From contig CAJNYU010000541.1 of NCBI GenBank assembly GCA_905331475.1, positions 186,001 to 250,000 of the forward strand: a DNA stretch of 64,000 nt, read 5' to 3'. The translations under genes and the position numbers were made by a program. Below the pieces are notes generated by a model. It ran no database searches, was not told where the DNA came from, and saw nothing but the letters and a program-made list of their open reading frames with translations. Source of the stretch: Rotaria socialis. Lineage: Eukaryota; Rotifera; Eurotatoria; Philodinida; Philodinidae. Positions 37,995-49,744 of the stretch are shown piece by piece (the first letter of the stretch is position 1; each line of letters begins with the position of its first letter).

Positions 37995-40900
37995 TTATGA
38001 TTGAACAATCATGCCGCTAAGCAAATATCCACTTGCACCTGACATACGAATAAATGGATGAGTTCGTTCGTCAAGAATCTAAATATAAATTTATGTATGA
38101 ATAATGATTTTTCTCTGATAATATCTACGCAAATTATACTGAAATATATATGTAAGGACGAATGAGTGCATTTTGCATATCAAGACTATTTGAGTTTACC
38201 ATATTTCTTAATAATAATATAATAGAGGAAATCATTTTTTCATCATCAAAAATAATAGAACTGTAAAAAGTATTTCCACCGGAAAAAATTATATTTTCTC
38301 AAATCTCTACATCATAATTTTCACCTAGTTGAAAGTTTTTGATTTCCGATGGTGAACTCATAGGTCATTTTCAAAGTCTCAGTAAGCAGACAGGAAATAA
38401 ATTTTAAAACTCCAAAACTTAATAGCTTCTATTCGAAGTTACATGAAGAAGCAGAATAAGAAATTCAGTATATTCATATTTTTTTTTCTCTTGATTTAGA
38501 ATTCAGGACAAAAGCTATCGACTGATGAAGTGATTCATGCATTTTATGATACAATCAGTTATTCTACTTGAATACATTCGATACTAACGGCATGTAATAA
38601 AAGCAAATACTTTCATCCATTTCAACTCGATCAAAAACCAAATTAGCCATATAATTGTGTTATTCAATGCAGCAGAAAAGTTGCCTTGTTGACACTGATG
38701 AATCACACTGCACATCGGTTTGTGCAATTTAAATTCAATGCAAACCAGACAGACAAAATATTTCTATTTAACGAGTTCTAATTAGTAACTCTGTCAGAAA
38801 CAACTTAAAGATTGTGTTTAGGCACTTGTTCATATTTATAAATAGAATGAAAACGTTTAATAACTACTCTCAACGAACTGAAGTCAAATATCAAGCAGGA
38901 GACGTCGGTCTCGAGAGTCCTTCAATGGATTCAATTACGTTTGAATCGTATTAGTTATGTGATTTATATAGATTCTGATGAGTAATGAATATTTTTAGTG
39001 GAATACAAATCCTTAGATTATTGCTGTTAAGATTTTGTATTTTTTACGATATTGTTTTTCAATTAAATATTTTGTTACCTCTCAAGTATACTTGAAAACT
39101 TTCTTTTCTACTTTGTAATTAGAATTTGTAATAGAAATAAAAATCTAAACAAATAGTTTTACTTCTGTAAAACTTTCCGATATTTTACTTGTTTCTATCA
39201 TACTATACAACTACAGTAGAATTTAATGTTGCTACGTCTGGATGGGAGCCAATCGAAAACAAAAACAAACCTAACACAATATGTAATCCTGCTTCAAGCT
39301 ACTCTACCTACAAAGCTTCAGTTTGTAATCAGAAAATTTATTTTCGGAATATTTTTGATGAACAAATGCAATGACATTGATTTTAAAAACTACCATAAAA
39401 CACTGCAGTAATAAGCTAACAGCTTGACGGTACTTTTAAGGTATTGATAGTGAACTATATATCGTGTTAATTTGACAACTAATTTATCAGTTATTCGACT
39501 TCCGGGATGAATTTTCTCTAACTTAGCAATATCAATAGTTTTGACTGAGCCTAATTATACATGAGCCTAAGAACAAATCATTTTTTTTCTATTCTAACCT
39601 GATATTCTCTTAACCATGAGTCGGCTATTTCGACATGAATAGTTCCACCACGTTTTTTCAAAAATTGATAACATTCAAGTAGAGTCTAAATAAATTCAAT
39701 GAAAATATATCAGATTTAATATCGAATCAGCCAAATATTTTACTTCATTTGATTGAGAATAAATCACAAAATGTGAAGATAATGTTAGATAATCAATCAG
39801 GTGTTGTAAAATCGACAATGAATCATATTTACTTGCAATAATTAAACTGAAGCAAAAAAAGAAAGAATTACTAAATATTCTAATGAAATTTACCTTACCT
39901 ATCAAGTTTTGTTTTTTCAAATAATTGTAAACCATCAAGACGACGTTGTCTTCGTTGCATTGCTAGTAAATGTTTTTCGTTTGGTTCTTTTTCTACTGGT
40001 TTTGCTTGATTAGCTCGTTCAATAGTATTTAGATCGCCTACAAAAACAAAATGAAAGAAATCCCATAAAAATTTTCATTCATGCCATACACATACCAACA
40101 TTTTCTATAGGAATGCTATAGACATTGGCTTTATATTCATCTGGAAAATCCATAAAATCACAACATGGACTAAAATATTTATTTCGAATTGTTATATTTT
40201 TCTTTTTCTTTCTTTCTCGAACTTACGAAGTGGAATTATTTTCACCAGCAGGTGTTAAATTAAATATGAATCCGTTTCCACCAGCACAACGTTGAATAGC
40301 AGAAGCTAATACGAGACCTTGGCACGATTCAACAATGCCAACATTTGAACCGTGACTTATATTTGATAATGATAGAAGCATAGCTAATGTATCTCTTCTT
40401 AAATACCTTTTAATAGAAATCAATATAATAATAAAAAACAAAACATAGAAAAGAAGATCAATTGTAGATACATGATTTTTTGAAGATCATTTGTATATGC
40501 TTGACATAAGAGACGAATACTTGGTTTCCATGTACGATAGATTTGAATATATCTTTAAAAAACAACAGCAAAGTGATTTGATTTGACTCAATAATAAAGA
40601 GAAGAAGAAGAAATCAATTTACTTTTTCTTTTTTTTATTCAAATATTTTTGTTGAGAAAAAGCAGTTTTCTTTTCAAATGTTGCACTTTTTGATACAAGC
40701 TTTGAAATTATTTCTTGGCCTGATACACCGTCAGATTTTAATTGTTCGATTTCATCGTGCTGTAATGTTTGATTTCCAGTACCATCATCGCATAAATCTC
40801 GATTATCTTGACCAGCATTATCCGATGATATATCTTCTGTAAAATACAAGACTAGTCTATTTTTCTTTTACTTTTCAGAAAGTTTTCAACCTGCTTGAGC

Positions 40901-41894
40901 GAGTTCTTTCGCTTGATTCATATCAGCAACGGACAAATATTTGCCTTTTAATTCAAAATACGAGCCGTCACATTGTCCGATCACATGATCAAGAAATATT
41001 TTATTTTTATCGATAAAAATTGGACTGAAATAAAAGTATATTAATTACAATATATAATTTGAAACGAAGAAACAAGGTCTAAATGTATTTTTATCTCTAT
41101 AGCGATAAGAGACGACTGTTGTTTATAAAGAATTTATATTTTGATTAATTATTTTGTTATTCCTGTCTACATTAATATGACATAAGGAAATATATTATTT
41201 TCTTTGGATAATTATCATCAGTTTGCTCGTACTTTGAACAAGCAAAATGGTTGATTGACTTAAATTTGTTCGACTACTTTTCATTATGTGTATTACTTGA
41301 TCACAATACAGATTGATATTTAATGAAAATCTTCTTTTATGAGAAACTTGCATTAGAAATCTTATCAGTCAGAACTTTTCTATACATAGATTCTATTCTC
41401 TATTGAATGTTGTTTTCGTAAATCTCTGAAAGATAGAAACCTGTGAGTAAGCTGGTATTGATTTCAGTCGTTAAAATCTTGAACGAGTCATTCAGTTCTG
41501 TATGTCTCGAATTGCCATTAGAATCGCATGCTGACTATTTTTTATCATGTACCCTCTCTTGTAATCAGTAGATGTGTAAGAAGAGCTCATATTATCGAAT
41601 TTGAAAATATTTGTGTTAGAATAGCCTTCTGTCTAAAATTACAGCTAGTATTACTTATTGAAACAGTATCATGTGGTTGAATCTACTATTACAAATCATT
41701 CTACATTGACAGATAGTCGAAACGTAGATATATTTCCTTGTTCAATATCATATTTATCTTATTGAGTTTGTAATGCTGAATCAAATACTAAATATAAAAA
41801 GCCGTTTGCCTTACCGTCCTTGTCGGATTTGTACAATTTTTGTTCTATCATGACATGTCAAAACTGCATGATCACCATCTTGAAATGCTGACAT
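37995..41894 (-). CDS. TRMT6: tRNA (adenine-N1-)-methyltransferase non-catalytic subunit TRM6
   Basis: Ten minus-strand exons (41894-41815, 41024-40891, 40836-40623, 40552-40472, 40406-40227, 40169-40096, 40037-39899, 39846-39744, 39685-39599, 38078-37995) join to 391 residues. Diagnostic family segments are FLDHVIGQCDGSYFEL, DNRDLCDDGTGNQTL with DEIEQLKSDGVSGQEII, FSQQKYLNKKKKK, RRDTLAMLLSLSNI, ESCQGLVLASAI, LIIASKYDSLSIL, LLECYQFLKKRGGTI with DSWLREYQ, and MSGASGYLLSG. With TRMT61A it forms the heterotetramer that makes m1A58 in the T-loop of tRNAs, initiator tRNA-Met included; TRM6 binds tRNA and lacks a working SAM site. It is shorter than the human protein (497) because the acidic central linker is reduced. 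Introns 1 (790 nt) and 9 (1520 nt) are long. The ATG directly follows TTTTATTCCAG. Confidence 0.93.
38079..39598 (-). other. Long last intron of TRMT6
   Basis: A 1520-nt intron separates the exon ending WLREYQ from the last exon. It is AT-rich. Small plus-strand frames at 39189-39411 show no family resemblance. No nested gene is evident. Confidence 0.65.
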
Positions 41895-42387
41895 CTGGAA
41901 TAAAAGTAAAAGCCTTAATTATTATCATCGGGTTTTCTATTATCTTGATCATTAACAGGACACACATACACACAGATATATAGAAAACGTCTTTATTAAA
42001 AATAAAAGAGGCATACATAATATATATATATATATATATATATTAATATAATGCAAAACAGAAAAATAAAATATCTAAACTAATTTATAAGTCACGGCAT
42101 AAAAATTTTCAATATTAGAAAATAACTGAATTGAAGTCAATAAGTTTGTCATCAATATGAATTACTATATAATTGCACTTTTGAAAAACGATTCAATATT
42201 CAATCTCGTTGGAATTCTAACTAGTATAATAATGAAATAAATAAAAGTACACAAAAAACAATAAAGCAAGCAATTTAACAAGAAGAAGAAGAAAAACTGC
42301 ACAAATAAAACAATAAAGCGACTAGACTGAGACTATTCATGAAATTGAGAAAAACATTTGTTATTTAACAAGTATGTTAATATTTTG
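41895..42387. other. Spacer between TKFC and TRMT6 with (AT)n microsatellite
   Basis: 493 nt between two genes on the same (minus) strand. It includes an (AT)n run at about 42020-42042. Plus-strand TTTATT near 41993 would be an AATAAA signal for TKFC on the minus strand. No gene is visible. Confidence 0.6.
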
Positions 42388-44850
42388 TTAATGAGTTGTT
42401 GTGGCACTAAACACTTCACTAATGGCTTGAAGAATAATAGAAACAGCATAAGCACCAGGATCAACTACTGGTGTTTCGACAGATTTTGTATAGGATGCTC
42501 GACCAACTTTTGCAACAAGATTTTTAGTTTCTTGTACAGCTTGTTCAGCAACTGACACTAATTCTTGCCAATCTTGCGATGTGAATTCATGTTGTGCACA
42601 CCTTGACTTAATAAAATCGATAGTTGGAATAAGAGCATCTAATAAACTTTTGTCACCTGGTTGTACACGTGCGTATGATTCAACAGATTGTATACCAGCT
42701 TCAAATGCATTACTGAGATTTTCGATTAACGTATTGGATTGAGTTGATGATAAACTTTTAGCAGTAGCAGCAAAGAAAAGACCGCAAACTAAAATAAAAC
42801 AGTTTTGTTTTCTTCTAATTCTAGGTTAATTGCGCTTTTTACTTGCTCCACATGTACCACCCATTCGACTTTCAGCAATAAGACCAAGACGACGAAAAAG
42901 TAATGAAGGTCGATCATATATTAATTTTCCATTCGTAAGATCTCGCGTCATTTCATCAGCTACTCGAGCAAATGCTGTACCTGTATCGCCATCACCTGAA
43001 ACAGCATCTAATCGATTGAGTGTATCTGTTTCACTGTGAAGCCTTTTAATAACTGCTAGAAGTGCTTGATTAACTGATGGAACTACAGATGTTTCGAATA
43101 GTAAATGTGATTCACTAAAGATAGAACATGTATTTTGTTTTTATTTGATTCTTCGTTAGAAATATTTCTTACTTGAGAGTAAGTTCAGCACTCAATTGAT
43201 CATTAAATTCTAATGAATCAGGTAATGTTTGAATACTACTTGGCAATTGCGTTGGACTAATGGTTTTAGGCCAAGCAAATGCATCTGTTGGAAAATCAAT
43301 TAGATTTAATACCATCGAACTCATATCTGCAGTTAATTTAAGTACAGTTAATGAAAATCCTTTCATATTCAGTGATGTCATCAAACCACCACTCATAACA
43401 CGTTTTACATGTATGGAACGATGTTCTAAATTTTCAATAGCATCTTTCATAATAACGCCTAATTCAAGATTGGAACAACCACCTAAATATTCAGTAAACT
43501 ACGCTAAACAGAACAAGAATTAACTTTAATAAAGCAACACCAACCAAGATTATTCACACATAAAAATACATTATCATCTCGTTTGATATCAAGTGCGCGT
43601 GTACCACGAAAAAGATGACCAAATGCTAGATCGATTACATTCTTTGATGATAATAATTTTAATCTTTGTGTACCCGTTTCACCATGAATACCCATACCAA
43701 GTTCTATTTCATCACCGAGTAACTAGTTTTAAATAGAAAATAAAAACCTGCTAGTTTGACTCATGCAACGCTAATACGCAAAAATATAAAACGATGTCGC
43801 TGGTCATATGACGATTATTTTATTCTATTCATTTTGGAACATATTTCTTCGTCATTTGTCTTATTTATTAATCATCCAGCAATGTCATAACGTATTAGTT
43901 CATTTATCACAATCGCACGTTATTCCTGTAGAGTCTTAGATCTTACATAAACAACATTTGTCACGATCTGTATAACACTCGAAACTTTTATCTTCGTACT
44001 GCGTGATCCGCTTTGTTTTAGATAGTTGTATAGAACATGTATTTCTATTACAAAACAAAAATAGAGGAATTAAAAACACGTACTTCCAATGCTTTTTGTT
44101 GACCTGGCGGATGAACGCCTGACGCTGATAAACCAATCGTACGTAAATGAGTTCGTACACTTTGACAAATATCAACAATTTCAATCATATTCTTGCCTTG
44201 TTCAGCTAATGCACCAGCAATTTTAATTACCAACAATGCTCCTGCTAAGCCGCGAGGTCTACGAAAAACAAAAACTTTCATATAAAAGTAAATTTGGCTA
44301 AATTCATTAATCTACCCAATAGCGCAGTCAACAGCAGCATCATCTGCTACAACTAACATATCGACATCAATTGATAATTCCCGAGCGCGTTCCATAGCTA
44401 AGCCGAAATTCAATCGGTCTCCTGTATAATTAAGAATAATTAGAAGTATTTGTTTAGCACCACGACGCTTCATTTCAACAATGAGACGAAAGATATCCGC
44501 TGATGGTGGTGATGCAAATATAGAACCAGATATACCTGCAAATAAAATTTTGTTCACTTTCTTATCTAATTAATTTACATGTAATCACTTACAAGCACTT
44601 AATAGACCACGTCCAACATAACCAGCCTAAAAATAAACTAAAATCTTTCGCATGATTGTTTTTTCATATTTTTATTTACCATAGCTGGTTCATGGCCAGA
44701 ACCATTTCCACTAATAACAGCTACTGATGGAACTTGTGATCGGGCAATAACAGCTCTGCCATGTAATTCTAAATGGCTATGTGTACGAACGTAACCAATT
44801 AATGATTCGTCGACACATGAGGGAATTTCGTTAACAAAATATCCAGGCAT
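42388..44850 (-). CDS. TKFC: Triokinase/FMN cyclase (dihydroxyacetone kinase)
   Basis: Eight minus-strand exons (44850-44680, 44626-44593, 44535-44316, 44258-44084, 43722-43545, 43482-43173, 43114-42843, 42788-42388) give 586 residues, close to human TKFC (575). The DhaK domain shows SGNGSGHEPAM (about 48-57), NYTGDRLNFGLA, and GMGIHGETG with the substrate-binding His213 that forms a hemiaminal with dihydroxyacetone. NNLGGCSNLELG follows. The DhaL (ATP) domain shows VSGDGDTGTAFARV (about 401), MGGTCG, QPGDKSLLDAL and GRASYTKS..DPGAYA. Both active sites look intact. The enzyme phosphorylates dihydroxyacetone and glyceraldehyde in the cytosol, and in animals also cyclises FAD to cyclic FMN. The ATG directly follows CACTTTTTAG and lies 64 nt after the NDUFAF7 stop, suggesting trans-splicing from a shared transcript. 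Confidence 0.95.
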
Positions 44851-44914
44851 CTAAAAAGTGAAATTCTCAATATTAGTCTGTTTAGTAAACCTTTTCTTTT
44901 CTGAATTCTTCTAT

Positions 44915-47829
44915 CTAATCGGAAGAAGAAAAGCCAACAGGTGTTTTTTTATTATTTTCGTGTTGTACACATAGATAAAGAAATCGATCGCCCATATAAT
45001 TAGGACTGACTAATTTTTCCACAGCACTTAAAATTTCTTTTTGTTGTTCTGCAGTTTTATTACGAGCGAGTATCTAAAATAAAATATTCATTCGTAAATA
45101 CTATTGAAAAAGAAAACACAAAATGATGTCTTACTGTAGCTCGTACATCAATACCTAAATTATAGAGAAAATTTCTCTGCGATATTGGTCCATAGAAGTG
45201 AACTAAAAATTTACAAAAACAATGTATATTCTAATGAGATCATACAACGTTATGTTAGGTAAATTGCAACCAGTATAAGAGATGTCGAGCTGCCATGCAT
45301 TACTAAGGTTATTCTCTTGAATAAATTCTTATAACACCGACATACATAACCATGATGAATCTCTCAGATTACTTTAAATTAATAAATTATTAGGGTTTGT
45401 ATTCATAAATTAAGTGGAAAATAATCCTAATACTCTAGGATGAACTCAGAATTACATCTAAAGTACAATTTTCATGGCAAACCAATCCTAAAAAAACCTT
45501 TTCTTAAACAATAGTCTTCTACAAACGTCCAACATACTCAAAACTAAAACCAAACCTTAATCTCACTAATATTTAAAGACTACGACGAGGATTATTTTAC
45601 TGTCATGCTGGTTTTTAATTTTTCATTCACTTATAAAATTGCAGATATGAAAAATGAAAGTAGAACGTCGTTCTCTTGTACTTATATATAGTTGGATAGA
45701 GTGCAATGAACTAATAAAAAAATACTTTTCTTCTCAGAATCCTCAGTTAAGTTTTCAGAGTTACCTTTTCATTTCTTCCAGATGACCTACTTCTTCTACA
45801 CAATAGGCTAATTGGGTATAACAGACAAAACCTTCATTTTTCAATTTCCGTTCACGTCTTGCAACGCTTTGTTTCCATTTTAGCACATAAAACACAATCT
45901 AGGTAATTAATTTACACAAGCCTTTCCTATATTGAGCTTAACATGCTAAATTTGTAACAAAGAGGCTTTAAAAGGCAACGGAAATTGAAAAAGTAATCAG
46001 TTGTTCAAAACTACTAGGTTACATTGTATTACTAAGTGCTGTGTTTTCTTCTTACAATACATTGTAAACAGTTGGCAAAACAAAGGCTACTGAACACTTC
46101 ATTATGCTCTCGTGTACTACAAATGACGAAGAAAAAGCGTAATCGCTGCCCCAGATTTTTTTTTCACTATTAATTCCTTCGAACAACCGTCGACAGTTCA
46201 TCACTTCAGGCTGCCTACAGTAAATTAATTTGTATTAAATATTGTTTTAAGTTTCTATACTCCTATCGAATAATATCTTACCGCTTGATATTTGCGAACC
46301 ACTTAAGGCTAATTCTTCAAAATCAACATCTGCTGTTATATCAATATTTCCTGGATCTGAAAGTGCATCAACCACTTCATGTTTACAAAATCCCTATAGA
46401 AAAATTATTTGCGTATATTATTCATTGAAAAGAATAGGACTTCAATTATCATAAATATAGCTATATGTACCCGAAATGTATCTTCTTTTTCTCCCCAATG
46501 ACCATAATCGCCTATCAAAGCCGAACCACCATGAGTCTTTATATGTGCACATATATTTTGCATCATCACCGAACGTTGTGGACTGATTTCTACATGCTGT
46601 CTATCTTTTATATCGATAAGAAACTTAAAAAGAAATAAAAAGCAAAGAGCACAAACCAATCAATAGAAGACATGATTTATTTCTTTTTAATAAGAATGCG
46701 TACATTTTGATAGAGTTGACCGATCGTTGTTTGTCTTGATGACAACACATATTGCAATTGTTTTGTTATTGGATTCCAATCAATCATGACTTCTTTCCAA
46801 CCTTTTGGAGTTTTCTTTTGATTATAAGAGAACAACAAGAAAATAACTAATTTATGTTTTCTAACTTTTTACTTGAAATTTATGTATGGGATACGCATCA
46901 AAAAGTTCATTAGCAATAAAATATGTATTATGAGAATTTAATTGTTTAAGATCGTCTATCCATTTAAGTGAATAATTACTATTCGGTATTCGATAATCAG
47001 TATTAATCACGGGATCGACCTTATAAAAAAAGTAAAAAACAAAAGAATAAAATTCTAATGACATATCTTAAAATTTATTTCAATTACCGATTGCCCAAGT
47101 AATGTTTCAGCTTGACGTTTTCGCATAAGTTCACTAGCCTCATACAAAGCAATAAATGTATTTTTATCCGAATATTTTCGCTTTTCTAATACCTGCAAAA
47201 TTATATGCTTGTTAATTTTGTCTTTGAAAGTAAGAAAAAAAAACTTACTCGAATAATATCCTTCATCAGTGTACCTCTACCAGGTCCTAATTCCACTAAT
47301 TGCATAGCATTGTCGCCGTTTGATGAATGCTCATACATGACCCATATGGCTAACAACTAATTATTACTTAGTTTTTCTTTTGTGCTGAATCAAAGAATAA
47401 AATAATTAATATTAGACATACTTCGCCAAAGATCTGACTAATTTCAGGTGCCGTGATAAAATCGCCTTTTTTCCCGAACACTTCATGTCGCGTGTAATAA
47501 CCCTGAAATTAGTCCAACTCTTTTGATTAATTTTAACATAGATACGAGAAGAAATCTAAATAACGCACATCCTTTGGATTTAATAGTGCTTCACGCATAA
47601 AATCAGCTATGGTTATAGGCCCACCAGATTTAATTCTTATTGATAACTGTTTAACTAAACCATTTGTATCTGACGTAGCCCACGATGTTGAATTGATTAG
47701 TTGTTTGTTGTCAGTGTCTGATGAAGAACTATTGACAACATCATTTGTTGTGCTCGATTGGTAACGATTCAAAGAATAGCAATAGGCACGCTGTAGAAGG
47801 GCATAGGAAAATTGACGAATTTGAAACAT
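44915..47829 (-). CDS. NDUFAF7: NDUFAF7, mitochondrial complex I assembly methyltransferase
   Basis: Ten minus-strand exons (47829-47569, 47502-47422, 47356-47249, 47192-47088, 47019-46873, 46814-46704, 46623-46471, 46393-46282, 45202-45135, 45073-44915) give 434 residues (human 441). The N-terminus (MFQIRQFSYALLQRAYCYSLN) is basic, without acidic residues, as in a matrix-targeting presequence. Then come GPITIADFMREALLNP, GYYTRHEVFGKKGDFITAPEISQ, the SAM-binding VELGPGRGTL (138-142), FIANELFDAYPIHKFQ joined to KTPKGWKEV, IGDYGHWG, and DVDFEELA with LGIDVRA near the C-terminus. It symmetrically dimethylates an arginine of NDUFS2 in early complex I assembly. One intron is 1.1 kb (45203-46281); the others are 54-92 nt. 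The ATG directly follows CATTTTTAG. Confidence 0.94.
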
Positions 47830-48965
47830 CTAAAAATGCATACCTGCAAAAGCTATTGATGTTGATTAGTTTCTCATACAGATAGATACGTGTCCAAATG
47901 ATCGTCAAATACTACCATCGCTATTTTTCTCTTTTTCTATCTCCTTCCTTTTATGTTTGGGGTGTCACAAATGACACAGAATGACAACCACAAACTCTGT
48001 CTTCTTTCCTTCTCTCTCTCTCTCTCTCTGTCTCTATCTAATTGTTTTTCTGTCGGTCTGCTTCAAGTAGTTAGTAGCTGCTGCACGTACAATGTAGTTT
48101 ATCTCCAATGAAGAAAAAACAGGCAACTATTAAGCGTCAGAAAAAAATCGCTTTTTCTGTGTATGCCAGTTAACTCAAAGTAGTTGTCTTGAACAAAAGA
48201 AAGACCCATTTTCCGTCTTCTATGCATCAATATTGGTAATAAACAGAAATTTAATTGGGCAAACATATATCAAAGTTGGTTAAGACTTGACAAATTATAA
48301 AAGCAGTCCCATTGTAATGATTGATACTATGCAGTATTTCTTAAATCTCAACCTCCTATTTATTATTACTTTCGTTTCTTTTCTGTTGATCAAATCAGTT
48401 ATACGCAAAGAAATATTCTTCTGAAATCAATTAGTTAATAGACTATTGAAATTCATTAATATTTTTGTTTTGTTTACTGTAATTCATCTAAAATAAATTA
48501 AATAATTACGCTATACAATATTTTGCGCTCTGAGAATAATATCCGATCATTTTCTCAATAACCTACCGATGGCAGCACAGCTATATAATAGAGTTTGACA
48601 ATTGTAGATAAGAAACCCTATATATCCCATTAAGTAGGCATGTATTTATATAACAGTCTTTAAAAAGCACTCACTCATTGTCTACGCTATCTATATGGTT
48701 TTTTTCTTTCTCGTATGTAATGTGAAAATTGAAACTAAGTAGAACATATTTCTTATGCATTTATTTACAAAAACAAAACAACAACAATAACTAATATTCT
48801 CGATAAATTAACTTTTTCGTTAAAGAGAACGTTCCATTGATCATTGTATTTTGATCAAGAATATCTTAGGATTGTTGAATATTTGTTAATATTATCTGGA
48901 AAATAAGATAACTATGAAAAAAAACTTCAATAACATGAAAAAAAAGTATGTATGTGTACATTTTT
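47830..48965. other. Intergenic region upstream of NDUFAF7
   Basis: About 1.1 kb between the RG-rich gene's 3' end and NDUFAF7, both on the minus strand. A (CT)n run lies at 48008-48030. No gene is visible. The NDUFAF7 promoter or outron should lie at the left end. Confidence 0.55.
48008..48034 (+). repeat. (TC)n microsatellite
   Basis: An almost perfect TCTC run of about 25 bp, a few hundred bases upstream of NDUFAF7. Confidence 0.85.
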
Positions 48966-49504
48966 TTAATGACACGCTGAGTCAAACACTAATGTTGTAC
49001 CATTAGATGGTACCTTGGTTGGTTTCATATTAGCCCAAGGATTGTCTAACATATTTCCACGAAAAAAACTATTAAAATTACGATTAGAAGTTGCTTTTTT
49101 ATATTCATTATTATCAAATGACTGTTCTTGCTGTTGATCAACGTTTCTATCTCGATTATAGGGGCGATTATTGCCACCTCGTGAATTATATACATATCGG
49201 CCACGCTGTGAAAAATCTATGCAGAGCAATTATGAAAGAAGTTAAATTAAAATAAAACTAAGAAAATGAAACTAACCACCACGTTGGCGCATTCGAGAAT
49301 GAGATGTCGGATAAGGACCTATCGAAAATAAAAATCAACACTATGAATTGAACGAAAAAAAGATATAAATATACCTTGATATTGATTGTGCGCACGAGAA
49401 CGATTTGAAGAATCTTGTCCTGTTTGTGAATTAGTACCGAACGATTGATAATTATCAAAGGAATCAGTTGGTATAAATTCCTGTTGATTCATATTTGGAT
49501 TCAT
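48966..49504 (-). CDS. Small RG-rich, Asn/Gln-rich protein
   Basis: Three minus-strand exons (49504-49375, 49318-49277, 49216-48966) join in phase to 140 residues. The N-terminal half is Asn/Gln/Ser-rich (MNPNMNQQEFIPTDSFDNY). The middle has RG motifs (RMRQRGGDFSQRGRYVYN, SRGGNNRPYNRDRN), usual in RNA-binding proteins and substrates of arginine methyltransferases. The C-terminal part has a hydrophobic patch NFNSFFRGNMLDNPWANM. I cannot name an orthologue; an RNA-associated role is an inference from the RG motifs. Its start faces CFAP43 across 240 bp, so the two genes share a bidirectional promoter region. Confidence 0.65.
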
Positions 49505-49744
49505 AATTTAAGGTATCAGCTGAATAATATTCTCTCTTTCACAAGAAAATGAAATCTATTCGAAAAAACAGAAAGACAAATTGACGTCTATTGTAATTGG
49601 TTGCTTTAACGATCGATACAGAACGTTTTCATGCGACATGGCAATGGCTGTTGCCTAGTTGCAAATACACAAAATGGCTATCAGACAATTATTTTCTTCT
49701 TTCTTAGCAAACAAAACTAAATATATCAATTGGTTTTCTATTCC
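49505..49744. promoter_or_regulatory. Bidirectional promoter region of the RG-rich gene and CFAP43
   Basis: Only 240 bp separate two divergent start codons. About 90-105 bp before the CFAP43 ATG there is GGCAATGGCTGTTGCC (49640-49655), two RFX half-site-like words (GGCAA and TTGCC) in everted order, and GGTTGCTTTAAC lies at about 49599-49610. Neither is a full X-box, though ciliary genes of animals often carry RFX or FOXJ1 sites near the start. Confidence 0.45.

Noticed and set aside
37637-38008. Frames on both strands after the FLYWCH gene
   Set aside because: T-rich 3' flank composition; the minus-strand frame overlaps the true last exon of TRMT6 in a different frame.
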